Source: a virus
Length of the DNA stretch: 64,000 bases
IMG/VR virus record: IMGVR_UViG_3300030061_003724
Location: 17,319-81,318 of that record
Strand: one strand, 5' to 3'
How positions within the stretch are numbered: the first letter of the stretch is position 1; each line of letters starts with the position of its first letter. Below the pieces are notes generated by a model. The model saw only the letters and a list, made by a program, of their open reading frames with translations. It had not been told where the DNA came from and made no database searches. Below, one piece after another: positions 10,276 to 17,375 of the stretch. The position numbers and the translations under genes were made by a program.

Positions 10276-10841
10276 TAAATCCCTAAATGTTGTTGTGGTC
10301 TAGTTTTTTGTATTTCATCTACTGTAAAGAATTGATGTAAATCAGGTCTAAAATAATTAATTGATTTCATTACTTTACGATCTCTGCTTCTATAGACAAT
10401 CCATCTTCCTGGTGCAACTTCTTCATAATGGCAGGCCTCACCTTGTTCCTTACTTCTCTGGCTGACGGTCTGTATGGCTTCTTCTTCAGTTTTACAAGCT
10501 TTCGACATATTGCTTGCTTGTACCTCTTGATAAGCGGGCCATATCTTATCCTTAAGACCGTGTAACATAACACCGTTCCCAAGGGAAACATAAGTAATGT
10601 CGCACAAAGCGTCCAAAATTTCCACAATGTCGCCCCGTTCGCAAGCTTCTCTATACTCTTCAAGTTCTTCGAGGACAAAATCGTAGACGAATTGCCATTC
10701 CTTTTGATCTGGAATTGTAACTTCATAATTATTAGGTTTATTAAATGTTTCGTTAAATGTTTCCACTTCATTAACAAACGGAACATTACCGTTTTCCTTC
10801 GAATTGTAGACGTCAAAGTCTAATTTTAGTTGTTTACTCAT
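10275..10841 (-). CDS. MazG-like nucleoside triphosphate pyrophosphohydrolase
   Basis: About 188 aa from the ATG at 10841 (MSKQLKLDFDVYN), which overlaps the upstream stop by ATGA; a longer in-frame start at 10898 would overlap the phosphoribosyltransferase gene by 61 nt and is less likely. The middle has the all-alpha NTP-PPase pattern: FVLEELEEYREACERGD with the EExxE metal site and DALCDITYVSLG with the second acidic pair. These enzymes hydrolyse (d)NTPs to NMP and PPi and tune nucleotide or alarmone pools. The C-terminal third (residues 120-188) is an added region containing GRWIVYRSRDRKV and is not part of the core fold. Confidence 0.85.
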   Translation of the reverse strand: MSKQLKLDFDVYNSKENGNVPFVNEVETFNETFNKPNNYEVTIPDQKEWQFVYDFVLEELEEYREACERGDIVEILDALCDITYVSLGNGVMLHGLKDKIWPAYQEVQASNMSKACKTEEEAIQTVSQRSKEQGEACHYEEVAPGRWIVYRSRDRKVMKSINYFRPDLHQFFTVDEIQKTRPQQHLGI

Positions 10842-11227
10842 TTTAGATAATCTTGTATTGTTATTGAATCTTCTCTTTCCCATGGATATACTATCCATTG
10901 ATCACTTACTTCCTTAGCATAAAAATTATGTTGAAATTTAGAAGTAGGTTTATGATGTAAAGTAGCCCAGTATACACCTGGTGCTTTACTCAATGTCTCT
11001 CCTGTATCATTAATATCATCTACTACTAAAGTATTTTTACCTGGGTGTAATACAAAAGGTAAATCAATTTCATGTGAAATTAATACTGCTGGGATTAAAC
11101 CTCCTCTCGGTAATCCCATTACTGAATCTATATTTGGATAATCTGTTAGAATTTTTTTACATAATATGTTTACACATTCATGTATTTCAGACCATTCAAG
11201 GTATACTTTAGATATTGTGTCCGCCAT
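10838..11227 (-). CDS. Type I phosphoribosyltransferase (Gpt-like)
   Basis: A 129-aa PRTase. The diagnostic PRPP-binding loop is TLVVDDINDTGETL at about residues 66-79, and the pyrophosphate-loop region GLPRGGLIPAVLIS is at 38-51. Short Gpt-type enzymes convert guanine, xanthine or hypoxanthine plus PRPP to the nucleotide. It overlaps folE by 20 nt and the MazG-like gene by 4 nt. Placed next to GTP-consuming deazaguanine genes, it could return guanine released by base exchange to the GTP pool; this is an inference from context. Confidence 0.85.
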   Translation of the reverse strand: MADTISKVYLEWSEIHECVNILCKKILTDYPNIDSVMGLPRGGLIPAVLISHEIDLPFVLHPGKNTLVVDDINDTGETLSKAPGVYWATLHHKPTSKFQHNFYAKEVSDQWIVYPWEREDSITIQDYLK

Positions 11228-11900
11228 TATTTATTTTTAAACTATCAAAGAATTCTTTTCTAGCTAGGTTATCATTTTCTCTAAATACTCCTGTTGCTTT
11301 AGTTGTAACCATAGCAGCACCTTGATGTTTAACACCTCTACAACTTACACAATTATGTGTTCCTACTACTGTAACAATTACACCTTTATTATTTTCACAA
11401 ATTTTATTTACAGCATTATGGATTGCTGATGTTAGTTGTTCTTGAATTGCTCCTCTTCTTCCAAACAATTCTACTATTCTATTTAACTTAGATAATCCAA
11501 TTACTCTACCATTATCTCCAACAACATATCCAATATGAACTACACCTCCAATTGTTTGATGGTGATGTGAACACATTGAAGTTAACGGTATATTTCGTTC
11601 TATAACAATGCCATCATAACCATCTGATGGGAATGATGTGATTGGAGACATCTGTGTGTATCTACCAGCCCACAAATCATTTACATATGCTTTAGCTACT
11701 CTCATAGGAGTATCAGCTGAGTTGGGATCATTCTGCCAATCACATTTTAATGCCTCTAAAAATCGGGCATATGCTTTAGCAGCTTTGTTTATCATTTTTT
11801 GTTTTTCTTTATCGTTTAGAGGAAATCCAGGTGCAACTCCATTTGCGAATCCTTCTTGTACTACCTCTAAGTCGTTGTGATTTTTTCTACGATTGCTCAT
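11208..11900 (-). CDS. folE: GTP cyclohydrolase I
   Basis: A 230-aa FolE with the zinc ligands C110 and H113-region (TSMCSHHHQ) and C184 (GTHNCVSCRGV), plus the SKLNRIVELF and RLQEQL-like core (RRGAIQEQLTSAI). It converts GTP to 7,8-dihydroneopterin triphosphate, the first step of both folate and queuosine/7-deazaguanine synthesis. With queD, queE and queC nearby, the deazaguanine route is the likely destination. It overlaps the PRTase gene by 20 nt and starts inside the last codons of a 45-aa gene. Confidence 0.96.
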   Translation of the reverse strand: MSNRRKNHNDLEVVQEGFANGVAPGFPLNDKEKQKMINKAAKAYARFLEALKCDWQNDPNSADTPMRVAKAYVNDLWAGRYTQMSPITSFPSDGYDGIVIERNIPLTSMCSHHHQTIGGVVHIGYVVGDNGRVIGLSKLNRIVELFGRRGAIQEQLTSAIHNAVNKICENNKGVIVTVVGTHNCVSCRGVKHQGAAMVTTKATGVFRENDNLARKEFFDSLKINNGGHNI

Positions 11901-12024
11901 TTATATAACTTTCTAATTTATCTATTAATACTAGTACTTCATCTGGTTCCATTGTAATGGCACAACAAACGTGTACATTTTCCTTTATGTCTTCTAATAT
12001 ACGAAGGGCTTCTTGCTTATCCAC
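11887..12024 (-). CDS. Small hypothetical protein, 45 aa, GTG start
   Basis: Between queE and folE the minus strand has an open frame of 45 codons. It starts with GTG that shares a G with the queE stop (TAGTG) and ends with TAG 14 nt inside folE. The product (DKQEALRILEDIKENVHVCC at the start) is acidic and helical with a CC pair and fits the coupled gene packing seen elsewhere. The non-ATG start and small size keep confidence moderate. Confidence 0.5.
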   Translation of the reverse strand: MDKQEALRILEDIKENVHVCCAITMEPDEVLVLIDKLESYINEQS

Positions 12025-12809
12025 TATACTTCTCGTTTATCTTCAAAAGCAATAATATGTGGTCTCCAAGTCATTCTATAACCATTATCTCTAACCCAAT
12101 CAAATAATACTGGGTAGGACTTAAATAGTGCTTCTCTAGAATCACCTGCAGGCATAAACCATACTTTTTCAGGTTTAACTTCTAACTGAGCTATACAATC
12201 CATAATTTCAGCTAGTGCTCCTTTATCCTTACCATCCCAAACTGGTTTGATATGAAAATCCGAATGGTACGCTATTGATTGTTTTATAGCTGCATAATTA
12301 AGTCTTAATTTATTATGTTGTTTTACCATTTTTTCGTCTGTAACTTTTCCTTGAGGAGTAAGAGTACCAACAACGGGGACGCTATTACTAAACTTAGGAG
12401 AAATTGACAGAAGATTAATAGGATAATCAGTAGGAAGGAAATGTGATCCTTCAGTTTCCATAGTAATGAATATATTGTTTTCATGTGCAAAGTGGGTTAA
12501 CTCGTTAACCAAAGCAGCATGCATTGAAGGAGAACCTCCAGTCAACATCATTTCCTTTATATGAGGATTTTTCTCATACATGGCAATGATATCTTTAAAA
12601 TTAAAGTGACCTTTTTCTGGATGGATACTAGTGTACCAAGAATCACACCATCCACCTTCACCGAAATAACATCTGTGGGTGCATCCTGTTGTTCTAATTA
12701 CTACTGTTGGGTATCCTGCTCTTGATCCTTCTGATTGTACTGCAGTGTAGATTTCTACAATTGGGAGGTTTTTATCGTAATCCTCAATACGTTTCAGTTG
12801 CTTGTGCAT
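12024..12809 (-). CDS. queE: 7-carboxy-7-deazaguanine synthase (radical SAM)
   Basis: A 261-aa QueE. The N-terminus has IVEIYTAVQSEGSRAGYPT, the EIFxSxQGEG-like substrate/SAM region, followed by the cluster cysteines C43, C47 and C55 (CTHRCYF...WCDS); the spacing between second and third Cys is longer than the plain Cx3Cx2C, as in several QueE subfamilies. MLTGGSPSM is the SAM-binding GGEP-like motif and METEGSHFLP matches the family's ETxGS. It rearranges 6-carboxytetrahydropterin to 7-carboxy-7-deazaguanine. It stands between queD and folE in the preQ0 module. Confidence 0.94.
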   Translation of the reverse strand: MHKQLKRIEDYDKNLPIVEIYTAVQSEGSRAGYPTVVIRTTGCTHRCYFGEGGWCDSWYTSIHPEKGHFNFKDIIAMYEKNPHIKEMMLTGGSPSMHAALVNELTHFAHENNIFITMETEGSHFLPTDYPINLLSISPKFSNSVPVVGTLTPQGKVTDEKMVKQHNKLRLNYAAIKQSIAYHSDFHIKPVWDGKDKGALAEIMDCIAQLEVKPEKVWFMPAGDSREALFKSYPVLFDWVRDNGYRMTWRPHIIAFEDKREV

Positions 12810-12852
12810 ATTGTTAATTTTTTATAGTGGTTTTTCATTCACTGTTGTAACT

Positions 12853-13317
12853 TTATTCGCTGTAATAAGCAGCATTTTTTCCATGTTCTGCAAACTTAAC
12901 TTTGACAACTCTTACTCTATTGTCTGTTTCAGTTTTAACAAAATCATTTAATTTGTGATAAATATATTCAGCAAATTTCTCTGCGCCAGTAGCTGGGATA
13001 ACCCTTACTTGAGCTACTCCTGCTGTATCCATTTGTTTAAATGCTTCTAATTCTGGGTCATCTTCTGCCACAACTAAAGTGTGGTCAAACATATAATCCA
13101 TCCATGCTTTAGGAGACATACCATCAATTTGAGTTTTAGCTCTTTTCATTCCACCAAAATCCCAAACCCAATTTCTATGATCTAAATCTCCTTCAAAGTA
13201 TACTTTAAAAGAAACTCCATAACCATGAACAAATCTACAGTGTGTTGTTGTTGCTTTCCATTGACGAAACACTGTACTAAAACCGTCAAATACTTTACTT
13301 GATTGAAACTTACCCAT
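12853..13317 (-). CDS. queD: 6-carboxytetrahydropterin synthase
   Basis: A 154-aa QueD. Recognisable parts are C27 and H31 in THCRFVHGYGVSFKVYF, the WVWDFGGMKRAK segment that corresponds to the family's DF.LK, the catalytic MFDHTLVVAEDDPEL stretch and GAEKFAEYIYHKL near the C-terminus. The usual CxxxHGH zinc motif reads CxxxHGY here, so one zinc ligand must come from elsewhere, possibly H26. It converts dihydroneopterin triphosphate to 6-carboxytetrahydropterin. It overlaps the thioredoxin gene upstream by 8 nt. Confidence 0.93.
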   Translation of the reverse strand: MGKFQSSKVFDGFSTVFRQWKATTTHCRFVHGYGVSFKVYFEGDLDHRNWVWDFGGMKRAKTQIDGMSPKAWMDYMFDHTLVVAEDDPELEAFKQMDTAGVAQVRVIPATGAEKFAEYIYHKLNDFVKTETDNRVRVVKVKFAEHGKNAAYYSE

Positions 13318-13558
13318 TATACCAATTTAATATGTCTTCCCTTGACCTGTTACCTACTACTCTAGCTAATTCATTATTGTTTTGATCTACTTTAATTAAA
13401 GTTGGGACTGATCTAACTGAGTAATGACTTGCTTTTTCCATATCCTCATCAATATTTACTTTATGAATTGGAATATCTAAACTTAATTTGTCCATTACTG
13501 GTCCTAATGCTCTACAAGGACCACACCATGGAGCTGTAAAATAAATTATTTTATTCAT
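13310..13558 (-). CDS. Thioredoxin/glutaredoxin-like protein
   Basis: An 82-aa thioredoxin fold protein with the active site WCGPC (residues 11-15) and the cis-proline motif SVPTL at about 52-56. It is shorter than E. coli thioredoxin (109 aa), lacking the first strand and helix. Phage thioredoxins of this kind usually reduce ribonucleotide reductase, which this phage encodes at 23594-27609. No signal peptide, so it acts in the cytoplasm. Confidence 0.93.
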   Translation of the reverse strand: MNKIIYFTAPWCGPCRALGPVMDKLSLDIPIHKVNIDEDMEKASHYSVRSVPTLIKVDQNNNELARVVGNRSREDILNWYNG

Positions 13559-13576
13559 ATTTAATTTTTATTATAA

Positions 13577-13816
13577 TTATACTAATTCTTCTACTATACC
13601 TATAACCTCAGATAATATAAGAACTCCTACTGCTAACTCCAAGCTATATAACAAAAGTCCATAACCTGCTAATCTAACTCCTGATTTAACGAAACTAACT
13701 ATTTGGTGTTTCTTTTGATCAGGCATGTGTTCTAAATTTTTTCTATCTTTAATTATCCCATCCATATCTTTTATTTCTATCATTTCTTTTTTTGTCATTG
13801 GTGCTCTATATATCAT
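13577..13816 (-). CDS. Small membrane protein, 79 aa
   Basis: A basic, charged N-terminal half is followed by a C-terminal hydrophobic segment (LAGYGLLLYSLELAVGVLIL) that should span the membrane, perhaps with a short hairpin. The start at 13816 gives the common ATGA overlap with the CorA-like gene; an in-frame ATG at 13822 would add two residues. Function unknown. It is one of three consecutive small membrane protein genes. Confidence 0.65.
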   Translation of the reverse strand: MIYRAPMTKKEMIEIKDMDGIIKDRKNLEHMPDQKKHQIVSFVKSGVRLAGYGLLLYSLELAVGVLILSEVIGIVEELV

Positions 13817-14196
13817 ATCCATTTATTTTTTTTAAAGTAAGTCCACATCCCTACTACTGTACCTACAGTTAAAACTGCAAATATCCAAAATCCATGATCG
13901 TCTGATATTAAAGGAACATCATCAAAATTCATTCCCCAAAGTCCAGTATAAAAAGATAATGGTAAAAATATTGTAGACCATATTGTTAATAAATTTAACC
14001 TACGATTCATAAGATCATTATGTCTTTTTTCAATCATAGATTCTAACACTTCAAATATTTCTATTAAATCTAAGTGTTCGCCTTTTAATAATTCTCTTTT
14101 TAAATTATAAAAATCGTTTGTGTCGTAGCTTTTATTTTCAAATATTACAATTTCGTAATATTGTAAAGCTTTTTTTAATTGTTCTTTTCTTGCCAT
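13813..14196 (-). CDS. Truncated CorA-like magnesium channel protein
   Basis: About 127 aa from ATG 14196 (an upstream TTG start is less likely). The C-terminal half matches the CorA membrane region: RLNLLTIWSTIFLPLSFYTG as TM1 followed by the signature GMN in GLWGMNFDD, a short loop and a second TM (FWIFAVLTVGTVVGMW) ending in positive residues (KKNKW). Full CorA proteins are about 300 aa with a large cytoplasmic funnel; only the last stalk helix remains here. Whether it conducts Mg2+ as a pentamer, interferes with host CorA, or does something else cannot be told from sequence. Confidence 0.8.
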   Translation of the reverse strand: MARKEQLKKALQYYEIVIFENKSYDTNDFYNLKRELLKGEHLDLIEIFEVLESMIEKRHNDLMNRRLNLLTIWSTIFLPLSFYTGLWGMNFDDVPLISDDHGFWIFAVLTVGTVVGMWTYFKKNKWI

Positions 14197-14378
14197 AAGT
14201 CTAATGTCCAAAGTAATGATTCAATAAAATATAAAACTCCAACTAACATCATTCCATAATGTGTCCATTCACCACTATGACCATAAGTAAAGTCTTGGTA
14301 AATAGAAGGAATAGCAGAGCCCATAATTGAAACACTAAATAATAGTTTTACATATTTATTTTCTAAAAATTTTCTCAT
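14175..14378 (-). CDS. Small membrane protein, 67 aa
   Basis: Starts MRKFLENKYVKLLFSVSIMG at the ATG that overlaps the upstream stop (ATGA) and contains two hydrophobic segments (residues 10-25 and 40-60, the second MMLVGVLYFIESLLWTLDL). It overlaps the CorA-like gene by 22 nt. The arrangement suggests a small two-pass inner-membrane protein co-expressed with the CorA-like channel. Not recognised. Confidence 0.65.
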   Translation of the reverse strand: MRKFLENKYVKLLFSVSIMGSAIPSIYQDFTYGHSGEWTHYGMMLVGVLYFIESLLWTLDLWQEKNN

Positions 14379-15052
14379 TTGCAGCATTCTTTTGTTGATC
14401 TAATTTCTGGTACTGGATTTAATATTTTAACATTATAATTAATTACTAACCTATAATCGTTAACTGTAGGAGGACATCCTGCATGTAAATAATCTTGTTT
14501 AAACATTATAATAGTACCTTTTTTAGGAGTAATTGATTTTCTAATTTCTAATTCTTTTCCTAAAGTCAGATAATTAATACCTTTATTTTTAAATATAATT
14601 GTATCACCATCCGAGTCATCAATATAATAAAGAAGAGTCCAACCTCCAAGCCCTTCAAAATCACAGTGCGGAATAAAACAAGTATCTTTATTCTCAGGAA
14701 GATCTTTATAATTGAAATTTGATTTAATTTTCATTAATTCATATTCCATATTAAAGTTTTTAGCTAAACTATTTAAAGGTGAAAGTATTAAGTCACTCCA
14801 TACTTCTTTTTTATAATTCCAAACTCCTTCTTCATAGAAAACACTTTGAAATATACCAGGTCTTAATTGTACTTTTTTTCCTGGTATCTTAATAGAATCA
14901 ATATCAATAGGATTTTTAATCATATTAGCTTGTGGTTTTCTTGTAGCCGCAAACTCATACTTTACTTTTCCTAAATGATCATTTAAGATATTTTCCTGTA
15001 TCTCTGGAGATACTATATTGGGAAATACATAAACTAAATCGTTTAAAACCAT
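14375..15052 (-). CDS. 2OG-Fe(II) oxygenase (prolyl hydroxylase-like)
   Basis: A 225-aa protein with the iron-binding triad H129-x-D131 (FIPHCDFEG) and H190 (DYLHAGCPP), and R201 of the RLVINYN strand as likely 2-oxoglutarate ligand. The sheet segment WTLLYYIDDSDGDTIIF between them is typical of P4H-like and phage 2OG oxygenases. The target is unknown. It is the first protein gene after the tRNA cluster and is coupled to the small membrane protein genes by ATGA. It is not closely similar to the oxygenase-like protein at 4621-5244. Confidence 0.88.
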   Translation of the reverse strand: MVLNDLVYVFPNIVSPEIQENILNDHLGKVKYEFAATRKPQANMIKNPIDIDSIKIPGKKVQLRPGIFQSVFYEEGVWNYKKEVWSDLILSPLNSLAKNFNMEYELMKIKSNFNYKDLPENKDTCFIPHCDFEGLGGWTLLYYIDDSDGDTIIFKNKGINYLTLGKELEIRKSITPKKGTIIMFKQDYLHAGCPPTVNDYRLVINYNVKILNPVPEIRSTKECCK

Positions 15053-15068
15053 ACTCTATTTTAATTTG

Positions 15069-15210
15069 TTGCCCAGGCAGGACTCGAACCTGCGACCTCT
15101 TTGACCTCTTTGCTTTTCACGATCGATTGTATTACAAGTTTCCCTTCACGTTAAAGTTCAACTTCGCGCCGAGTTAAGCCAAAGCGAGCTACCTACTGCT
15201 CTACTGGGTA
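15069..15210 (-). tRNA. tRNA-like gene with about 69 extra nt in the anticodon loop
   Basis: The minus strand gives tRNA parts in correct order: acceptor TACCCAG/CTGGGCA (one A-C mismatch), D-arm GAGC-AGTAGGTA-GCTC, anticodon stem CTTTG (15184-15180) paired with CAAAG (15103-15099), variable loop AGGTC, T-arm GCAGG-TTCGAGT-CCTGC and discriminator A. Between the two anticodon-stem strands lie 76 nt instead of 7, so the anticodon cannot be assigned. The insert could be an intron-like element or a disabling insertion. A 9-nt direct repeat flanks its minus-strand 3' end. Confidence 0.6.
15095..15112. repeat. Tandem 9-nt direct repeat at tRNA insertion boundary
   Basis: The plus strand reads ACCTCTTTG twice in tandem (15095-15103 and 15104-15112). 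The first copy includes the 3' anticodon stem and part of the variable loop of the tRNA; the second lies inside the extra loop sequence. It may be a slippage or insertion footprint. Confidence 0.7.
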
Positions 15211-15218
15211 TATTTTTG

Positions 15219-15291
15219 TTGTCCCGCCAGGTTTCGAACCTGGACTCTTCTGAACCAAAATCAGACGTGTTACCAGTTACACCACAGGACA
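15219..15291 (-). tRNA. tRNA-Gln (anticodon TTG)
   Basis: A 73-nt cloverleaf: acceptor TGTCCTG/CGGGACA, D-arm GTGT-AACTGGTA-ACAC, anticodon stem TCTGA/TCAGA with loop TTTTGGT (anticodon TTG), variable AGAGT, T-arm CCAGG-TTCGAAA-CCTGG, discriminator A. CCA is not encoded. It lies 8 nt from the unusual tRNA and 5 nt from tRNA-Ala. Confidence 0.93.
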
Positions 15292-15296
15292 TTTAG

Positions 15297-15370
15297 TGGA
15301 GGATATCGGAGTCGAACCGATGACCTCTTGAATGCAAATCAAGTGCTCTAGCCAGCTGAGCTAATCCCCC
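15297..15370 (-). tRNA. tRNA-Ala (anticodon TGC)
   Basis: A 74-nt cloverleaf: acceptor GGGGGAT/ATCCTCC, D-arm GCTC-AGCTGGCTA-GAGC, anticodon stem CTTGA/TCAAG with loop TTTGCAT (anticodon TGC), variable AGGTC, T-arm ATCGG-TTCGACT-CCGAT, discriminator A, no encoded CCA. It follows queC by 6 nt, so the tRNAs are probably cut from a transcript shared with the deazaguanine genes. Confidence 0.95.
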
Positions 15371-15376
15371 TACCTT

Positions 15377-16171
15377 TTAAGCTGCGTATTCAGCAAGCAA
15401 TTTCTCTACGTGAGATTTTGCTACTTCGTAATCAACTTCTCCAGTTTCATCCTCATACTGTACAGGATCTTTTCTCCCCAGAGCAATAAAAGCCTCAATC
15501 CTCTCAACACTAGAAGCAGACTTATAATCACTATTTCCTGAAGGATATGGTTTATAAGAAGTATTTGTTCTCTTATAAACTTCATCAAATTCAATACCCA
15601 ACGTATCAACCAAACTCTCTCCATCCTTTAAAATTCCTAATTTATCTGTGTCAATATAAGGTATAAAAAATCCTACTTTATCAGCATCCCAATTACCAAT
15701 TTTGAAAGCTTCATAATCAGCATCTCTAAATTCTTGTCTACAATCAGGATAGATAGCATGATCACCAGCATGGATACCTAAAGCAATATCACATTCATCT
15801 CCTGTTTTTTTAGATACAGATAATGCTACTGCTTGAGTTAATGAAGAGAAAATTTTATTTCTATTAGGTACAACTGTTGCTACCATATTTTCTTCTTCAT
15901 AATGACCTTCTGGTACATCTTCTCCACCTTCTACAAGGTTAGAATCTAGTAGGTTTACTAAACCATCTAATTTAATTACTTGATAAGTAACATTCTGACC
16001 ATTAGCATTTAAATAATCTACTAATGATTGTGCTCTTTCAAGTTCCACTCTATGCTTCTGACCGTAATCAAAAGATAAAGCTGTTACATTGTCATACTCA
16101 GATAAACATCTAAGTAGTAAAGTTGAGGAGTCCATCCCTCCAGATAAGGACACTACGACATTTTTTGCCAT
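15377..16171 (-). CDS. queC: 7-cyano-7-deazaguanine (preQ0) synthase, lacking zinc cysteines
   Basis: A 264-aa QueC. The PP-loop SGGMDS is at residues 10-15, VPNRN at 101-105 and the substrate-binding YPDCRQEF at 141-148. It converts 7-carboxy-7-deazaguanine to preQ0 using ATP and ammonia. The usual C-terminal zinc site (CY...CGxCxxCxxR) should fall at about 201-225, but that region reads TNTSYKPYPS then NSDYKSASSVERIEAF with no cysteine, so the metal site is lost or replaced. Surrounding residues (KP, ERIEAF) still align. It overlaps a 74-aa membrane protein gene by 19 nt. Confidence 0.94.
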   Translation of the reverse strand: MAKNVVVSLSGGMDSSTLLLRCLSEYDNVTALSFDYGQKHRVELERAQSLVDYLNANGQNVTYQVIKLDGLVNLLDSNLVEGGEDVPEGHYEEENMVATVVPNRNKIFSSLTQAVALSVSKKTGDECDIALGIHAGDHAIYPDCRQEFRDADYEAFKIGNWDADKVGFFIPYIDTDKLGILKDGESLVDTLGIEFDEVYKRTNTSYKPYPSGNSDYKSASSVERIEAFIALGRKDPVQYEDETGEVDYEVAKSHVEKLLAEYAA

Positions 16172-16377
16172 GATTTAAAATAATTAATTAAATTTTGCCA
16201 GGTATTATTAAGCGTATAGGCAAACGCTGACTTTAAATGTTTGAATTTACATTTAAGATAAGATATAGTATAATGATAAATAGCTACTAATCCAAACCCT
16301 CCTGTAAGAAGAGTCCAAATGTTTGGATGCCAGTGCTCTCCACAAAATCCTAATGCATGTTTTATTATTTCTGCCAT
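16153..16377 (-). CDS. Small membrane protein, 74 aa
   Basis: Starts MAEIIKHALGFCGEHWHPNI and has one clear hydrophobic segment (WTLLTGGFGLVAIYHYTISY, residues about 21-40) followed by a basic amphipathic tail. It lies 1 nt from the 65-aa gene upstream and overlaps queC by 19 nt, so it belongs to the same operon. No family recognised. Confidence 0.65.
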   Translation of the reverse strand: MAEIIKHALGFCGEHWHPNIWTLLTGGFGLVAIYHYTISYLKCKFKHLKSAFAYTLNNTWQNLINYFKSWQKMS

Positions 16378-16378
16378 A

Positions 16379-16576
16379 TTATTCGTTTTCTTTAAATTCT
16401 ACGTCACCGTAATCATCAATCGGTTTATCTCTTACCAGGTCCCAATCTGCATCATCTATAATTTCTTGTTGAAGGTCTTCATCACCTGTTTTCCACTTTG
16501 CTAATTCTTCTTCTGTTAAGATATATTCTTCCCATCTGAAGTTGCAATAATTTACTGTTCTTGTTAATTTAGCCAT
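16379..16576 (-). CDS. Hypothetical acidic protein, 65 aa
   Basis: A small soluble acidic protein (MAKLTRTVNYCNFRWEEYIL at the start, VEFKENE at the end) that overlaps the dpdA gene by 8 nt and is followed 1 nt later by a small membrane protein gene. It is a candidate accessory factor for the DNA-modification genes simply because it lies between dpdA and queC. No motif recognised. Confidence 0.65.
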   Translation of the reverse strand: MAKLTRTVNYCNFRWEEYILTEEELAKWKTGDEDLQQEIIDDADWDLVRDKPIDDYGDVEFKENE

Positions 16577-17375
16577 AATGTTCTATTTTTGGTATTCCGT
16601 TAATTTCTCTAAATAATGTTGTATTATGTATTATTAATTGGTAATCAATATCTGTGAATTTCATATCAAAATGATCATTCATATTTGCTTTAGGTTTTTC
16701 AGTTAAGCCTCTTTCAGTATACATTGTTCCTTCTAAAGCAGCCATTACTGGATTTGATGTATCAATTGAGTCAATAAATTTAAACCCTTTATACCATCCA
16801 AATTCCTGAGGTACAGCACATCCTAATAAATGAATTTTATCATAATCACCTAATCCTTCTTCTACAACTAGATCACTGATAAACTTTAATCTACCTAATG
16901 CTTTACCTAAATCTTTATTAGCATGAGGGAAATGATCATTATACCAAGTAGCACCATAAGATATAGCTATTTTTTCATAACCTAATTCTTTTAATGCTCT
17001 ATAACTTTTCCAAGCATCAACATAATCTTTTCCTTGTACTACAGCTACTCTAGTACAATCTTCAGGCATTCTAATTCCTTTCCAATACTTAGCATATACT
17101 TGAGTTTGAGTATAATCCATCCATTCATCTGGAACTATAAATTCATTAGGACATAATTCATGTAACCAGTACATTAATCTTTTCCAATCATATGCTTCTC
17201 CTAATTCATGGAGCGAGTTATCCATAACAATATATCTTCCTGCTTTTTTAGCGTCAAAAAAATATTGTTTGTATTCTTCATCCTGATCTAATAAATGAGG
17301 TAGACAATAGTCATAGTCATTGAATTCAGGGGATGCTGTTAGTAAACAGCGAGGTACTTCGTGACTTACTTTCAT
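16569..17375 (-). CDS. dpdA: DpdA-like DNA-guanine transglycosylase (TGT superfamily)
   Basis: About 268 aa (270 if the ATG at 17381 is used). It resembles the phage DpdA proteins that exchange guanine in DNA for a 7-deazaguanine, distant relatives of tRNA-guanine transglycosylase. Visible marks are YIVMDNSLHELGEA with D52, the IAISYGATWYND region, IHLLGCAVPQEFGWY, and SIDTSNPV (D202, D205), which sits where TGT enzymes carry the catalytic aspartate. Classic TGT zinc-site cysteines are absent, as expected for DpdA. A promoter TTG-N20-TATAAT ends 6 nt before the ATG at 17375, which decides the start. Its neighbours make preQ0, its expected substrate. Confidence 0.85.
   Translation of the reverse strand: MKVSHEVPRCLLTASPEFNDYDYCLPHLLDQDEEYKQYFFDAKKAGRYIVMDNSLHELGEAYDWKRLMYWLHELCPNEFIVPDEWMDYTQTQVYAKYWKGIRMPEDCTRVAVVQGKDYVDAWKSYRALKELGYEKIAISYGATWYNDHFPHANKDLGKALGRLKFISDLVVEEGLGDYDKIHLLGCAVPQEFGWYKGFKFIDSIDTSNPVMAALEGTMYTERGLTEKPKANMNDHFDMKFTDIDYQLIIHNTTLFREINGIPKIEHYG

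Noticed and set aside
10370-10816. A 148-aa alternative-frame protein inside the MazG-like gene
   Set aside because: The other frame has clear NTP-PPase motifs and good gene joints; this one has no recognisable features.
15104-15179. Group I intron in the tRNA
   Set aside because: The extra sequence is about 69 nt, far shorter than known group I introns, and no conserved core was seen.
16569-17375. A canonical tRNA-guanine transglycosylase (queuosine in tRNA)
   Set aside because: The size is small and the zinc-site cysteines of Tgt are absent; motifs fit phage DpdA better.
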